Origin: CBDCWT01 sp965223305
GTDB lineage: Bacteria; Planctomycetota; Planctomycetia; Pirellulales; Pirellulaceae
Direction: 5' to 3'
NCBI GenBank assembly: GCA_965223305.1
Contig: CBDCWT010000061.1
Coordinates: forward strand, 124,001 to 188,000
Length of the DNA stretch: 64,000 nt
The position numbers and the translations under genes are program-made. The notes under the pieces were generated by a model that was not told where the DNA came from, made no database searches, and worked only from the letters and a program-made list of their open reading frames with translations. This document shows, piece by piece, positions 1 through 8,655 of this stretch (within the stretch, counting starts at the first letter, position 1; each line of letters starts with the position of its first letter).

Positions 1-494
1 CAAGATTCCGACATGAGAAACAACTTCCTGCGCGGGCCGGAAAGAGAACAGCGATTATCTGCTCTGAACCGGAACGACTCATGGGCAAGCAGCTGGGACC
101 TTTGCCATGAATCCGTCCGGGTTTAACGCTTCCTACTCATTCTATCCGGGTGCGATAATTTTGAGCAAGGGAATATCGGTTTCGGCCCGGCAGGGTGTGC
201 ACCTTGCGGTTTGCAATTTTCCTTCACACCTGCAGCAACTGTGTATACATCCTCACAAACAGGCGGCATGAACATTTGATCAGACAGAACGGCGGGGTGC
301 ACTCGCCCGGCAAATTCTGGGCAACCTACGTGCAGAGTGAGTGAGGAATTGTCCTGGTGAGTCTTGAGCGGTCGCCAAAGGTCGTTCGGCTGGGAGATTC
401 GGGCAGGTGTTGGTTGATCTCCCGAAAAAAGGGGGTTAAACCTTAGTCGAAGCGGCTGTGTCGGATCGGTTACCCAACCTGGTAAGCATGATTT
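1..494. other. Left-edge intergenic region, no gene seen
   Basis: I see no convincing gene here. An open frame on the minus strand runs through most of it, but it has no recognisable domain, no signal or membrane segment, and it runs antisense into the start of the next gene, so I treat it as chance. No repeat of the families found elsewhere in the window was noticed. Confidence 0.4.
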
Positions 495-1160
495 ATGTCC
501 ATTGAAACGGAGTGCCCGGGCTGCCAGCGCAGGTTGCGGGTGTCGGGCGAGCACGCTGGTCAGCAGGCGCGCTGTCCGGTCTGCAGCACGATCTACTCAG
601 TGCCCGCGGGACCGCAGGCTGCGCCGGAACTGGTGGCTGAGGTCGCTGAGAAGGTAGAGACTGCGGACCCGAGCTGGAGGATGCGGACCCCGGAAGGACA
701 GGTCTACGGACCGGTCGGCAAGCAAGAGCTGGATCAGTGGGTTGCCGACGGGCGCGTCACCGCGGATTGCGAGCTGTGTGCCTCCGACTCTACGGCCTGG
801 CAGACGGCCGACCGCGTCTACGCGGCGCTGGGCAGCCTGGCAGGGGCGGCGCGAACTTCCAGCCGGCCGGCACCGACGGCAGAGCAGAGCAGCAGCTACC
901 GGTACACTGCCCCTCACCGCGGAACCTTGGTGCTGGTTTTGGGCGTTTTAGGCTGGGTGGGATTTTGTCCGCTGTTTGGGATCGTCGCCTGGGCTATGGG
1001 ATCCTCAGACCTACGCGCAATGCGCGCCGGTCACATGGATCCGAGCGGTCGGGGGCTTACGCAAGCGGGTATGGTCTTGGGCATGATTCAGGCCATCATC
1101 ATGCTGTGCGGAATCGTGATCTCCGTTTTCTTCGGTCTGGCACGATTCGTCTTGGCCTAG
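495..1160 (+). CDS. Zinc-ribbon / GYF-like / DUF4190 membrane protein
   Basis: A 221-residue protein with three parts. Residues 8-30 hold a CPGC...CPVC zinc ribbon. Residues about 60-110 resemble the GYF_2/DUF4339 domain (WRMRTPEGQVYGPV followed by a helical part), which in other proteins binds peptides. Residues about 139-215 are a DUF4190-type membrane unit with two hydrophobic helices separated by a loop (SSDLRAMRAGHMD) typical of that family. Such proteins are common in planctomycetes and usually have no known role; an inner-membrane scaffold is an inference. The stop codon TAG lies inside the CTAG target site of a hairpin element inserted directly behind the gene, so the reading frame was left intact. 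No strong ribosome binding site precedes the ATG. Confidence 0.8.
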   Translation: MSIETECPGCQRRLRVSGEHAGQQARCPVCSTIYSVPAGPQAAPELVAEVAEKVETADPSWRMRTPEGQVYGPVGKQELDQWVADGRVTADCELCASDSTAWQTADRVYAALGSLAGAARTSSRPAPTAEQSSSYRYTAPHRGTLVLVLGVLGWVGFCPLFGIVAWAMGSSDLRAMRAGHMDPSGRGLTQAGMVLGMIQAIIMLCGIVISVFFGLARFVLA

Positions 1161-1334
1161 CCCGAATTATTCATGAGCGATCTGCTGCGAGGTCGTAAGT
1201 CCATCCGTGGCTTCGTCATGCTTCACAATTCTCCCTCGACGTATTGCTTCAATACGCCTGCGGAAGAATTGCTCGCCTTCCTTGCCACGAACGTACTTAC
1301 AACCTCTCGCCACGATCTTCATGAATAATCCGGG
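1161..1334 (+). mobile_element. Hairpin MITE family A, copy 1 (174 bp)
   Basis: The ends are inverted repeats: CCCGAATTATTCATGA on the left, and TCATGAATAATCCGGG on the right, which is its reverse complement with one mismatch. CTAG flanks both sides (1157-1160 and 1335-1338), a 4-bp target duplication. The interior is also self-complementary, with an apex CGTATTG-CTT-CAATACG, so the whole element can fold as one long imperfect hairpin. It has no room for a transposase. Three more copies lie at 10228, 40529 and 55341. Confidence 0.85.
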
Positions 1335-1338
1335 CTAG

Positions 1339-1703
1339 CCGCATCCTACTCGCAGTTGCGCGTTCGCCTCAATCGGAAGCGCGAAGCGTAAGCGAGGGAC
1401 TGACTTGCGCTGGTACACCAACTCCCCCTCGCTGACGCTTCGGGTTCCGAAAAGCGCGGCGAATTCGGTTCTTGTCCCCGCAAAAAGGCGAAAGCGTAAC
1501 TTCAAGAATCCGCGCCTTCGAGTCGGTCGTGACAATACGGGTTGGAGAGAAAAAACGGCCTAGCGAAGCCGGTACGCTGAAACCGACGATTCGTTCTCTC
1601 AGCAGTGGCAATCATGTATGCCGACATCCAGGGCCGATATGTAGAGCACGCACGGGGCGAACGGTGTTCAATTGACCGTAGTGCGAAAGGGGCAGGCGAC
1701 GTC
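1339..1703. repeat. Intergenic region with a CTCGCTGACGCTTCGGGTT repeat
   Basis: Positions about 1370-1460 carry a dispersed repeat, two inverted arms around a spacer (gaagcgtaagcgaggga ... ccctcgctgacgcttc). The same arrangement lies at about 30915-31035 between mqnA and mqnC. The rest, up to the next start codon, shows nothing recognisable. Confidence 0.6.
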
Positions 1704-2306
1704 ATGGGTTTGGCGCGCGACGTAGGGCTCGGCCGATATCCGGCTGGCCTTCCCGGCAGATCGACGAGGTTCTTCCACGGGCGGATTGCTGTTCTGCTGG
1801 CGATCACGCCGTTGATCCTGAGCGAGGCGGCCTCCGCACAGGTGATCGACCAGGACCGAGAGTACAAGCTCAAGGCGGCTTTCTTGTGCGGGTTTTGCCG
1901 CTATATCACCTGGCGCAGTGCAACCACAAAAGTTGGTGGTTTCAAGATCGCAGTGCTGGGAAAGTCGCCAGTTTGCGAGCGGCTCAAACGCTTCGCGGAC
2001 GAACACGATGTGAAGGGTCGCGACCTGGAGGTCACCGTGGCTAGCTCCGCAGAGAGCGTGTGTGATTGTCACATTCTGTTCATTCCCAAGGAGGTTCCCA
2101 ACGAGCAGGTCGTGACGGTGATTCGAGGACTGTCTCCTAACACGATCGTCGTCGGAGAACGCGCCGGACTCGCGGAGTTGGGGGCCTCAGTTGTTTTCTT
2201 CGTCGAGGGCAAGGCCGTCTGCTTCGAACTGCTGCGGCAGAGCCTCGCGCGCAAGAACGTCCGCGTGGACGCAAAATTGCTCCGCCTGAGCCGTAGTTGC
2301 CACTGA
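1704..2306 (+). CDS. YfiR-family (DUF4154) periplasmic protein
   Basis: About 200 residues. After a basic stretch and a hydrophobic segment (ending LSEAASAQ) comes a YfiR/DUF4154 domain: YKLKAAFLCGF..YITW, then FKIAVLG..PVCERLKRFA, KGRDLEVTVASS and a CHILFIP strand. In Pseudomonas YfiR is a periplasmic repressor of the diguanylate cyclase YfiN, but many homologues in other phyla have no cyclase partner, and none is adjacent here. An upstream ATG at 1605 stays in frame, but AAAGGGG about 12 bases before 1704 and the better signal peptide favour 1704. The even Cys spacing seen in Pseudomonas YfiR is not obvious. The assignment to the family is firmer than any role. Confidence 0.72.
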   Translation: MGLARDVGLGRYPAGLPGRSTRFFHGRIAVLLAITPLILSEAASAQVIDQDREYKLKAAFLCGFCRYITWRSATTKVGGFKIAVLGKSPVCERLKRFADEHDVKGRDLEVTVASSAESVCDCHILFIPKEVPNEQVVTVIRGLSPNTIVVGERAGLAELGASVVFFVEGKAVCFELLRQSLARKNVRVDAKLLRLSRSCH

Positions 2307-2326
2307 GATGTGAGCACTTCGACGGG

Positions 2327-2902
2327 CTACTCGGCAAGTTGGGTTCGGCGTTTGACCTCCATCCCCATGGCGACGGCGATCAGGCCGACAACCACTAAGG
2401 CGCTGATCAGTCCCGAATGTGCCCGCCGGTTCTTGCGAAGATTCTGGATCGACCACTCGAACTCCTGCGAAAAACGGCGTTCTCGCTCCCCGAGCAGTTC
2501 GTTCACAGCTTCGGTGATGAAGACGCCCTTTCGCCAGCGAAGATCTGCAATCGCATCCTTCGCCAAGTCAGTGTGTGCCAACAACCGCTCGGTTTCAGCC
2601 GTCCGTCGATAAACGTGGCTCGCAGCACTTCGGGCTGGCAGGTAAGCATGCAGGTCTGCCGCAATTGTGGGAGGGCGTTGGCGTCTCGCTGGGGAAACCC
2701 ACCCCATCCCCGCGGCCACCTGGAAGTCGGCTGCTTGCGGAGCAAGACCCGATTCGACCGCTCTCGGCATTCCCAGACTTTCCAGAAGAGGAGCCGCGAG
2801 TTCGCCCGGGTCACCCGACCCGATCAACGCAGCGTCCGCTGGCATAGGTGGCCGGGCCAGCACCAACAGCGCTAACAAACAGCAAAGGACTCGGGTGTCC
2901 AC
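2327..2902 (-). CDS. Secreted or membrane-anchored protein of unknown function
   Basis: A 191-residue protein read from a GTG. Residues 1-24 form a signal peptide (VLCCLLALLVLARPPMPADA). The middle is mixed charged and helical, rich in Arg and Ala, with no motif I recognise. Residues about 165-182 form a single transmembrane helix (LISALVVVGLIAVAMGM) followed by a short basic tail. The layout suggests a periplasmic domain anchored at its C-terminus. It converges on the YfiR-like gene with only about 20 bases between them, so the two do not share a transcript. Function is unknown. Confidence 0.5.
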   Translation of the reverse strand: MDTRVLCCLLALLVLARPPMPADAALIGSGDPGELAAPLLESLGMPRAVESGLAPQAADFQVAAGMGWVSPARRQRPPTIAADLHAYLPARSAASHVYRRTAETERLLAHTDLAKDAIADLRWRKGVFITEAVNELLGERERRFSQEFEWSIQNLRKNRRAHSGLISALVVVGLIAVAMGMEVKRRTQLAE

Positions 2903-3018
2903 AAGTAGTAACCCTCAATAGTCACGATGTCGACTTCGGACTCTCACTGATGTCTAGAGACGGCCCAAGTGCGTGCAATCCAACACGGTAGTCCAAGAGA
3001 CCGTGAAATGCCAGGTTT

Positions 3019-4017
3019 TCAGTAGATTATTTGTGCAGCGCGTCCAGCCAGCATCGATTCCTCGGCCGCAGCGGCCAGAATCAATGCCCTGCGACCGTCC
3101 TCGAAGGACGGCGCAGGCGGTTTGTTGTTCACGACCGCGTCGACGAAGCTGGTCAGTTCGGCGACGTACGACTCCCGGTAACGCTCGACAAAAAAATGCA
3201 GAAATGGCTCGCGGGCGGAAACGGAATCCGTGCCGAACCGAGCCACACCCGTCGCCGAGCGGTTGTCGGAAATCACCATTCCCTCGGGGCCGAACGCTTC
3301 CACTCGTTGATCGTATCCGTAGCACGCGCGGCGGGAGCAGTTGATGTGGCAGAGGGTCCCGGCCGCTGACTTCATGATGACCATGGCAGAGTGCATGTCT
3401 CCCACCTCAGCCGCTGCCGTTCCTGTGGGAGCATGGCCGAGCGCAGAGAGTTCGACCGGCTCCTCCCCCATGATGAAGCGGGCGAGGTCAAAGTCGTGAA
3501 TCATCATGTCACGGAAGAGACCACCGGAGTCCCGCAGATACTCGACCGTAGGTTCCGACGGGTCCCGGCTGGTGATGATCAACTTTTCCAAACGACCGAC
3601 TTCGCCATCGTTCACGGCCTGGCACAGCGACCGATGTCCTGGGTCGAATCGCCGGTTAAAACCGATTTGGATCGGCACCTTTGCGCGTTCGATCGCGGCG
3701 GCACATTGCTCGACGCGGGCCAGGTCTAAGTCAATCGGCTTCTCGCAAAGGACGGCCTTGCCCGCCAGCGCTGCCCGCTCGACGAGGTTGGCATGGGTGC
3801 CAGTCGGCGACGCAATTAGAACAGCGTCGACGTCAGAAGACTGCAAGATTTCCCGCTCGTGATCCACCACCCGAGCACCGGTGGCAGCTGCAACCTCGGC
3901 CGCCGCTGAGTTGCGAATGTCGTGAATGCAGGTCAATTTGGTGGCTGGATGTTGATGCAGATTTGAGGCGTGCAGCCGGCCGATCCGACCGGCTCCGACA
4001 AGGCCAAATCTCAACAT
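3019..4017 (-). CDS. iolG: Gfo/Idh/MocA oxidoreductase, inositol 2-dehydrogenase-like
   Basis: A 332-residue NAD(P)-dependent sugar or cyclitol dehydrogenase. The Rossmann motif GLVGAGRIGRLH is at residues 5-16, the family EKP motif at 92-94 and the active-site helix GGLFRDMMIHDFDLARFI at 165-182; its His and Asp are the usual catalytic pair and this wording is typical of IolG. IolG oxidises myo-inositol to 2-keto-myo-inositol in the cytoplasm. No other inositol genes are next to it, so the true substrate may be another polyol or sugar. A small gene of unknown function ends about 26 bases upstream on the same strand. I am confident of the family and moderately so of the subgroup. Confidence 0.82.
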   Translation of the reverse strand: MLRFGLVGAGRIGRLHASNLHQHPATKLTCIHDIRNSAAAEVAAATGARVVDHEREILQSSDVDAVLIASPTGTHANLVERAALAGKAVLCEKPIDLDLARVEQCAAAIERAKVPIQIGFNRRFDPGHRSLCQAVNDGEVGRLEKLIITSRDPSEPTVEYLRDSGGLFRDMMIHDFDLARFIMGEEPVELSALGHAPTGTAAAEVGDMHSAMVIMKSAAGTLCHINCSRRACYGYDQRVEAFGPEGMVISDNRSATGVARFGTDSVSAREPFLHFFVERYRESYVAELTSFVDAVVNNKPPAPSFEDGRRALILAAAAEESMLAGRAAQIIY

Positions 4018-4043
4018 GCGACAGCCAACGCGGCCAGTCCGGA

Positions 4044-4253
4044 CTAGGAATTCCGAACCAGCTTCATGATGTCATCAAACAGGTTTTCTGTTGGAGTCAA
4101 CTCCGGCTCGGGCGTCTTGCTGGAGGGCTTGCCCTGAACCAAGCGGACTGAACGCGCGACGGTGGCATCCTGGCCTGACTCCACCTGCCGACCTTCGACC
4201 GCCGTCGTGTCATCGTCACGGTCAGCGGAAACGGGTACACGTTTTGCGGACAT
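4044..4253 (-). CDS. Small hydrophilic protein, unknown
   Basis: A 69-residue product with no signal peptide, membrane segment or known motif. It is polar and Pro/Glu-rich in the middle and ends in a short amphipathic stretch (ENLFDDIMKLVRNS). A GAGG sits about nine bases before the ATG, and the gene lies just upstream of the IolG-like gene on the same strand, which supports it being real and co-transcribed. It could still be a chance frame. Confidence 0.45.
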   Translation of the reverse strand: MSAKRVPVSADRDDDTTAVEGRQVESGQDATVARSVRLVQGKPSSKTPEPELTPTENLFDDIMKLVRNS

Positions 4254-4389
4254 GAATATGACCTCGATTAAAAAGAAAGACTACGAAAGCAGAAAGAGCA
4301 GAAAGGTACGCTAAACTTAACAACTGCGGCTCGGGACGTACAGCAAGGACGCCAGAAAATCCATCAAAACGGGAAACGACGGCCCCGTT

Positions 4390-5037
4390 TCAAGGCCGGC
4401 CCGCGGTTTGAAGCAGGGCTGTGCTCGGCTCGCTCACAATCGGCCTAAACACCTTGGCATCTAAGACGTAGGGCGTGTCGTCTCTCTTGGAGCGCGCTAC
4501 CAAGATGCACAGCAAGTCGCGGTCGCGGAAAACGTCGGGATTTAGCTGGGCTTGCCAGGTGAACTTACGCAAATGCGGCTTTTTTTCGAGCTGTCGATAA
4601 GCAGTGCCGCTGGAGGGCGCCGGCACGGTTCGCAACAGCAACTCGATCTCGAAATGGCCAGCCACTTCAGGAGGAATCTCAACCTGCGACACCGACTTAA
4701 CGTCGAAGACTTGAAAAACCACCTCCGTAGCTGCTGCGACCGCCCCGCCCTGCCGCTGGGCGAGCTGCTGTTTGCGGTCGGCCAAACGGTGGAGTTTGAC
4801 CGTGAGCCGGCCACGGGGGATGACCGTGGTGGGGGGCAAGGTGGGGTCCGATAGGAGAACGGGCGGCCGGCCACGGCGGAGATTGTGTTCGTGACGCCTC
4901 CGCCGGCCACGGTCATAGTCTCGGATGTGTTGTCGTGCCCGCTCGATGACGGAAGTGGGAGGCCCCGTTTCGATACGATCGGTCACTTGGCCCGGGGACA
5001 GCGGAGCTAGTAGCAGCCACAGCAACGTCGGCTTCAC
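4390..5037 (-). CDS. Secreted protein of unknown function
   Basis: A 215-residue protein starting at a GTG with a strong AAGGAGG seven bases upstream, which decides the start. A short signal peptide (TLLWLLLAPLSPGQ) is followed by an Arg-rich, probably helical segment (residues about 30-60) and then a domain that looks mainly beta (FQVFDVKSVSQVEIPPEVAGHFEIEL; FTWQAQLNPDVFRDRDLLCILVAR). The beta part hints at a binding or assembly domain exported to the periplasm. I do not recognise the family. Behind it lie about 140 bases without a feature. Confidence 0.55.
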   Translation of the reverse strand: MKPTLLWLLLAPLSPGQVTDRIETGPPTSVIERARQHIRDYDRGRRRRHEHNLRRGRPPVLLSDPTLPPTTVIPRGRLTVKLHRLADRKQQLAQRQGGAVAAATEVVFQVFDVKSVSQVEIPPEVAGHFEIELLLRTVPAPSSGTAYRQLEKKPHLRKFTWQAQLNPDVFRDRDLLCILVARSKRDDTPYVLDAKVFRPIVSEPSTALLQTAGRP

Positions 5038-5408
5038 GTCTTCCTCCTTGACCAGACAGGCCGCTCAACGAGACCCTCTTCCAGGCGGTCTCCGCGCGGG
5101 AAATACCGACTCGCGCTCCTCGCCAAAAAATACCGCTGAACAGAACGTAGTTTAAATGAGCCCGCTGCACGGAACGTCCACACAACCGTGCAGCGGGCAG
5201 GTGACACAACGAGTCTCACCCTCTGAGGCGATTCCTGTTCCAAAGAAACGCCTACTCTGTTGTAGCGATTCTGGCTCGGCGAGACTAGGAGAATTGGTGA
5301 GATATACTACAGTTGCCTAGCTGCACAGCGGCGAAATGCACAAAATTCGCAGAATAGGCGAAAGATGAGGCCACCGAGATGGAGCGCAACCTGAGATTCG
5401 AGCCGTGC
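5038..5408. other. Intergenic region, nothing recognised
   Basis: About 370 bases between two genes on the minus strand. I found no copies of the window's repeat families, no clear terminator hairpin and no RNA gene. The promoter of the 4390-5037 gene must lie in its left part, but no box is convincing. Confidence 0.4.
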
Positions 5409-6686
5409 TCAAGCGGCATGAGGGAGTGAGCTGAGTGGCCTGACGATTTTCAAGTCTGGCTCTGCCGTCAGATTCACGACTGTGGGAGCGCCCTCGGTGT
5501 TCCTCTCCGACCAAAGCTCGAGGATCGGCCTGTCGTAGAAGTCGTTGTTGGCCCGTATGACTCGTCCGGACCGCCCGTCATTGGTTGCAACATACGAGCC
5601 GACCGGGAACATCGAGACGGCGCGCAGCAACCCTCGCACGGCCGCTGCGCCAAACAGTCCGGCCTTAACGTCGTGCAGTAGCGAGGTCATGGCGTGGTAG
5701 GGTTGCACGCCGGCGCGATGCGGCCGCGGTGCTGCCAGCCCGACATAAGCGTCTGCGACCGCGGCGATTTGCGCGAGTTCATGTATCTGGGGCGCCTTTC
5801 TCCCGCGCGGATAGCCGGTGCCATTGCAGCGCTCGTGCATCTGAAAGGCAACGATCTGCGCCGGGAAGGGCATCATGTCGAGGTGCGATTCGAGCAGTTC
5901 AATTGTGTGGACCGGATGATCGGCCAGCGCAGCAATCTCCTTGGCCCCGAGACGTTGGTCGGTGTTGTAGACTTCTTCAGGCAGCAGCGCCATGCCAACA
6001 TCGTGGACTAGGCATCCCATGGCCATTTCTTTCAACGTGTTGCTCTCATAGCCCAACTTTCCGCCGATCAGAATCGCCAGCTTGGCGACGTGCAGGCCGT
6101 GCCGGGAAGGATAGTCGGTCGAGGTGGGGTTGGCTCCCAGGCAGGCAAACAGGTCCGGATCCTCGGCCGCCGCATCCAGCGCCCCCTGACAGATTGAAGC
6201 CAAGCGGGCCGGGTCCCAGGATGCCGAGCTGGAGAGGCCCCGGTAGGCGACTTTCATGTCGTCCAAATCGTTTTGATGCCTCTTCACGACTTCGTCTAGA
6301 GTTTCCTCATCGTAGGAACGGGTCGGAGGCGCGTCGGAGCTGGGAGAGGGGGGATCCGAGCCGAAGACCGACTCTGGACCGTTATCGATCTCCCGGTCTA
6401 GTTGACGGGTGCCGTCTGTCTCTTTTTGCGACTGCACGTAGCTGTGCGGCGGCGGCACGGTTGTTTCTGTGCCCTGTGGCCGCAGACTCTCTAGCTTGGC
6501 CAGATCGAGCGGGTTGAGCGCAACCGTGTCGATGCCTCGAATGCGGAGGCTGGTCAGTAGCCCCTCGCTAATGACCACACCGGATCCGAGGATCTTGGTC
6601 TCGTAGTCGCTGGCGTCAAAGATCGGAAAGCGCAAGACGGCGCCAACTCGGAGCACCGAGAGCGGGGCAGATAGCAGTTCAGACAC
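5409..6686 (-). CDS. HD-GYP domain phosphodiesterase
   Basis: A 425-residue cytoplasmic protein. Residues 1-75 form a small beta-rich N-terminal domain. About 76-130 is a Pro/Ser/Asp-rich linker. An HD-GYP domain fills about 190-350, with HDVGM..P (residues 228-235), HPVHTIELL (257-265) and HERCNGTGYPRG (284-295). HD-GYP proteins hydrolyse cyclic di-GMP, using a two- or three-metal centre; the key HD, HE and GYP residues are present, so it should be active. The C-terminal 75 residues are a beta-rich segment (VGSYVATNDGRSGRVIRAN) seen after many planctomycete and delta-proteobacterial HD-GYP domains. There is no receiver or membrane segment, so the input signal is unclear. It starts at a GTG and is divergent from the FAH gene. 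Confidence 0.88.
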   Translation of the reverse strand: MSELLSAPLSVLRVGAVLRFPIFDASDYETKILGSGVVISEGLLTSLRIRGIDTVALNPLDLAKLESLRPQGTETTVPPPHSYVQSQKETDGTRQLDREIDNGPESVFGSDPPSPSSDAPPTRSYDEETLDEVVKRHQNDLDDMKVAYRGLSSSASWDPARLASICQGALDAAAEDPDLFACLGANPTSTDYPSRHGLHVAKLAILIGGKLGYESNTLKEMAMGCLVHDVGMALLPEEVYNTDQRLGAKEIAALADHPVHTIELLESHLDMMPFPAQIVAFQMHERCNGTGYPRGRKAPQIHELAQIAAVADAYVGLAAPRPHRAGVQPYHAMTSLLHDVKAGLFGAAAVRGLLRAVSMFPVGSYVATNDGRSGRVIRANNDFYDRPILELWSERNTEGAPTVVNLTAEPDLKIVRPLSSLPHAA

Positions 6687-6887
6687 AGGCCACCCAAGGG
6701 AGCAAATTGAAAGTGAACAGCCTGCCTACCGTGTTTATCGGCCTGCCGCTGACGGTCGCCCAGCTTTTTTGCAGCGACGCCTGTCGCAGCTTGCCCTGTC
6801 CACATTGTCTGCCACTACTTGTCACTGCTTTCGCACTGCGAGTATCCTCAGCAATGCTAGCTAACCCAACAAGAGGCAACGAACGAG

Positions 6888-7700
6888 ATGCAGATCATTC
6901 GCTTTATCGACTCGAACGGTAACACTTGCTTCGGATCGACTCGAGAGAACGGTACGACGGTTGAGATCGAGGGGGACATTTTTGGCAGTTACGATGTCAC
7001 GGATCGGCAGGTCTCTGTCGAGAAGCTCCTGGCGCCGCTCCAGCCCTCGACGATCTACTGCATTGGCCTCAACTACGCCCAACATGCGCGGGAAGGCAAC
7101 CTTGAGATTCCGAAGTGGCCGATGGTCTTCATGAAGTCTCCGACCGCCGTTCAGAATCCAGGCGATCCCATCGAAGTGCCGACTCACTTGAAGAGCGAAG
7201 AGGTCGACTACGAATGTGAGTTAGCAGTCGTAATCGGACAGAAGTGCAAGAATGTCTCTCGCGACGACGCCCTCAAGGTCGTGTTCGGGTATACCTGCGG
7301 GCACGACGTCAGCGCGCGGGACTGGCAGATTAAGTACGGAGGATCGCAGTGGTGCAAAGGGAAGACTTTCGACACGTTTTGTCCTTTGGGGCCTTCCATC
7401 GTGACGGCCGACGAGATCCCAAATCCCAACTCGCTGCGGATCCAAACGCACCTGAACGGTGAAACGGTGCAGGACTGGAATACGGACGATATGATCTTCG
7501 ACGTGCCCGCCCTGATCGAGTTTCTCAGCGGCAGCACCACGCTGGTGCCCGGCACCGTTATCTTGACCGGCACTCCGCACGGTGTCGGGTTTGCCCGTCA
7601 GCCACCCGTGTTCCTGCGGTCTGGCGATGAAGTCACCATCGAGATCGAGAAGATCGGTTCCTTGACGAACCCGGTGATCGACGAACCGTCGGGCTGTTAG
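6888..7700 (+). CDS. Fumarylacetoacetate hydrolase family protein
   Basis: 270 residues. The FAH domain covers about residues 60-265, with the divalent-metal ligands in EVDYECELAVVIG (about 105-117) and the aspartate in HDVSARDWQ, followed by the family's GKTFDTFCPLGP and TGTPHGVG signatures. Members hydrolyse or decarboxylate beta-diketo or 2-keto acids (fumarylpyruvate, acylpyruvates, oxaloacetate) or dehydrate sugar acids such as 2-keto-3-deoxy-L-fuconate. The next gene, an SDR 75 bases downstream on the same strand, fits a sugar-acid or aromatic catabolic pair, but the substrate cannot be read from sequence. Confidence 0.87.
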   Translation: MQIIRFIDSNGNTCFGSTRENGTTVEIEGDIFGSYDVTDRQVSVEKLLAPLQPSTIYCIGLNYAQHAREGNLEIPKWPMVFMKSPTAVQNPGDPIEVPTHLKSEEVDYECELAVVIGQKCKNVSRDDALKVVFGYTCGHDVSARDWQIKYGGSQWCKGKTFDTFCPLGPSIVTADEIPNPNSLRIQTHLNGETVQDWNTDDMIFDVPALIEFLSGSTTLVPGTVILTGTPHGVGFARQPPVFLRSGDEVTIEIEKIGSLTNPVIDEPSGC

Positions 7701-7774
7701 ACTCACTATGAGTGATGGGGTAAAGTGGTGCACGGACTGTCAACTAAGCAGCAATTCGGGAGCGATCAAACGCG

Positions 7775-8581
7775 ATGTCTCGGCTCGATGGAAAGGTCAT
7801 CATTACGACTGGTGGCACGCAAGGAATTGGCGAGGCGGTTGCCTTGGCAGCTGCTGGTCACGGTGCTGCGGGCATCGTGATTTGTGGAAGATCCGAAGAA
7901 CGAGGCAAGTCGGTAAAGGAAAGAGTCGAGGCGCTAGGCTGCGCCGCCGAGTTCGTGCGTGCGGATCTTGCACTCGTCGAAGATTGTCGGCAAGTGGTGA
8001 GGCGGTGTGACGAGCGGTTTGGCCGCGTCGACGGGCTCTTGAATGCCGCGGCCGATACGAACCGCGGCACACTGGATGAAACCACGGTCGAATTCTGGGA
8101 CTATCTGTTCGCAGTCAACGTCCGTGCACCGATGATCCTGACTCAGGAAAGTGTGCGCATCATGCGCCGCGAGAAGATCGCCGGCGCCGTCGTCAACATG
8201 CTCTCGGTGACCGCGTATTGCGGCCTAGAAAACCTTGTTGCCTACAGCACGACGAAAGGGGCGCTCAGCACCTTTACCAAGAACATCGCCAATGGCCTGC
8301 GTAGATACAGGATTCGTGTTAACGGTATCAATCTAGGCTGGACCGATACGCCGGCAGAACACGCCGTGCAGGTCAAGCAAGGCAGCCCCGAGAACTGGTT
8401 GGAGATCGCCGAGAAGTCGTCGCCTTTTGGAAGGTTGCTCAAACCCGACGACGTCGCCCGATTGTGCCTCTACCTGCTAAGCGATGAATCGGGAATCTTG
8501 ACCGGCTCAAATATCGACTTTTCGCAACGGGTCATGGGCCTCTATCCACCGGAAACGGCGGGCAGCGTTGCGCCCGATTGA
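7775..8581 (+). CDS. Short-chain dehydrogenase/reductase
   Basis: A 268-residue classical SDR. The cofactor motif TGGTQGIG lies at residues 11-18, the NAA motif near 90, the catalytic serine in NMLSVTAY and the YxxxK pair in YSTTK (about 155-159). The acidic DL after strand 3 and an Arg in ICGRSEE leave NAD versus NADP open. The C-terminal segment LTGSNIDFSQRVMGLYP is the usual lid. It most likely oxidises or reduces a sugar, sugar acid or other small alcohol in the cytoplasm together with the FAH-family enzyme just upstream. No strong ribosome binding site is seen, so translation may partly depend on the upstream gene. Confidence 0.88.
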   Translation: MSRLDGKVIITTGGTQGIGEAVALAAAGHGAAGIVICGRSEERGKSVKERVEALGCAAEFVRADLALVEDCRQVVRRCDERFGRVDGLLNAAADTNRGTLDETTVEFWDYLFAVNVRAPMILTQESVRIMRREKIAGAVVNMLSVTAYCGLENLVAYSTTKGALSTFTKNIANGLRRYRIRVNGINLGWTDTPAEHAVQVKQGSPENWLEIAEKSSPFGRLLKPDDVARLCLYLLSDESGILTGSNIDFSQRVMGLYPPETAGSVAPD

Positions 8582-8655
8582 TCGAGCAGGTGCGACGAGG
8601 CCATTGCTGCACCGCCCGCGTCGCGACTTTAGTTTGACTCAGAAGGACCAACGAT

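Noticed and set aside
123..554. 143-codon open frame on the minus strand at the left edge
   Set aside because: It has no domain, signal or start context and overlaps the start of the GYF/DUF4190 gene on the other strand.
5729..6517. Long plus-strand frame antisense to the HD-GYP gene
   Set aside because: It is a low-complexity Arg/Ser/Pro shadow of a high-GC gene whose catalytic motifs are all on the minus strand.
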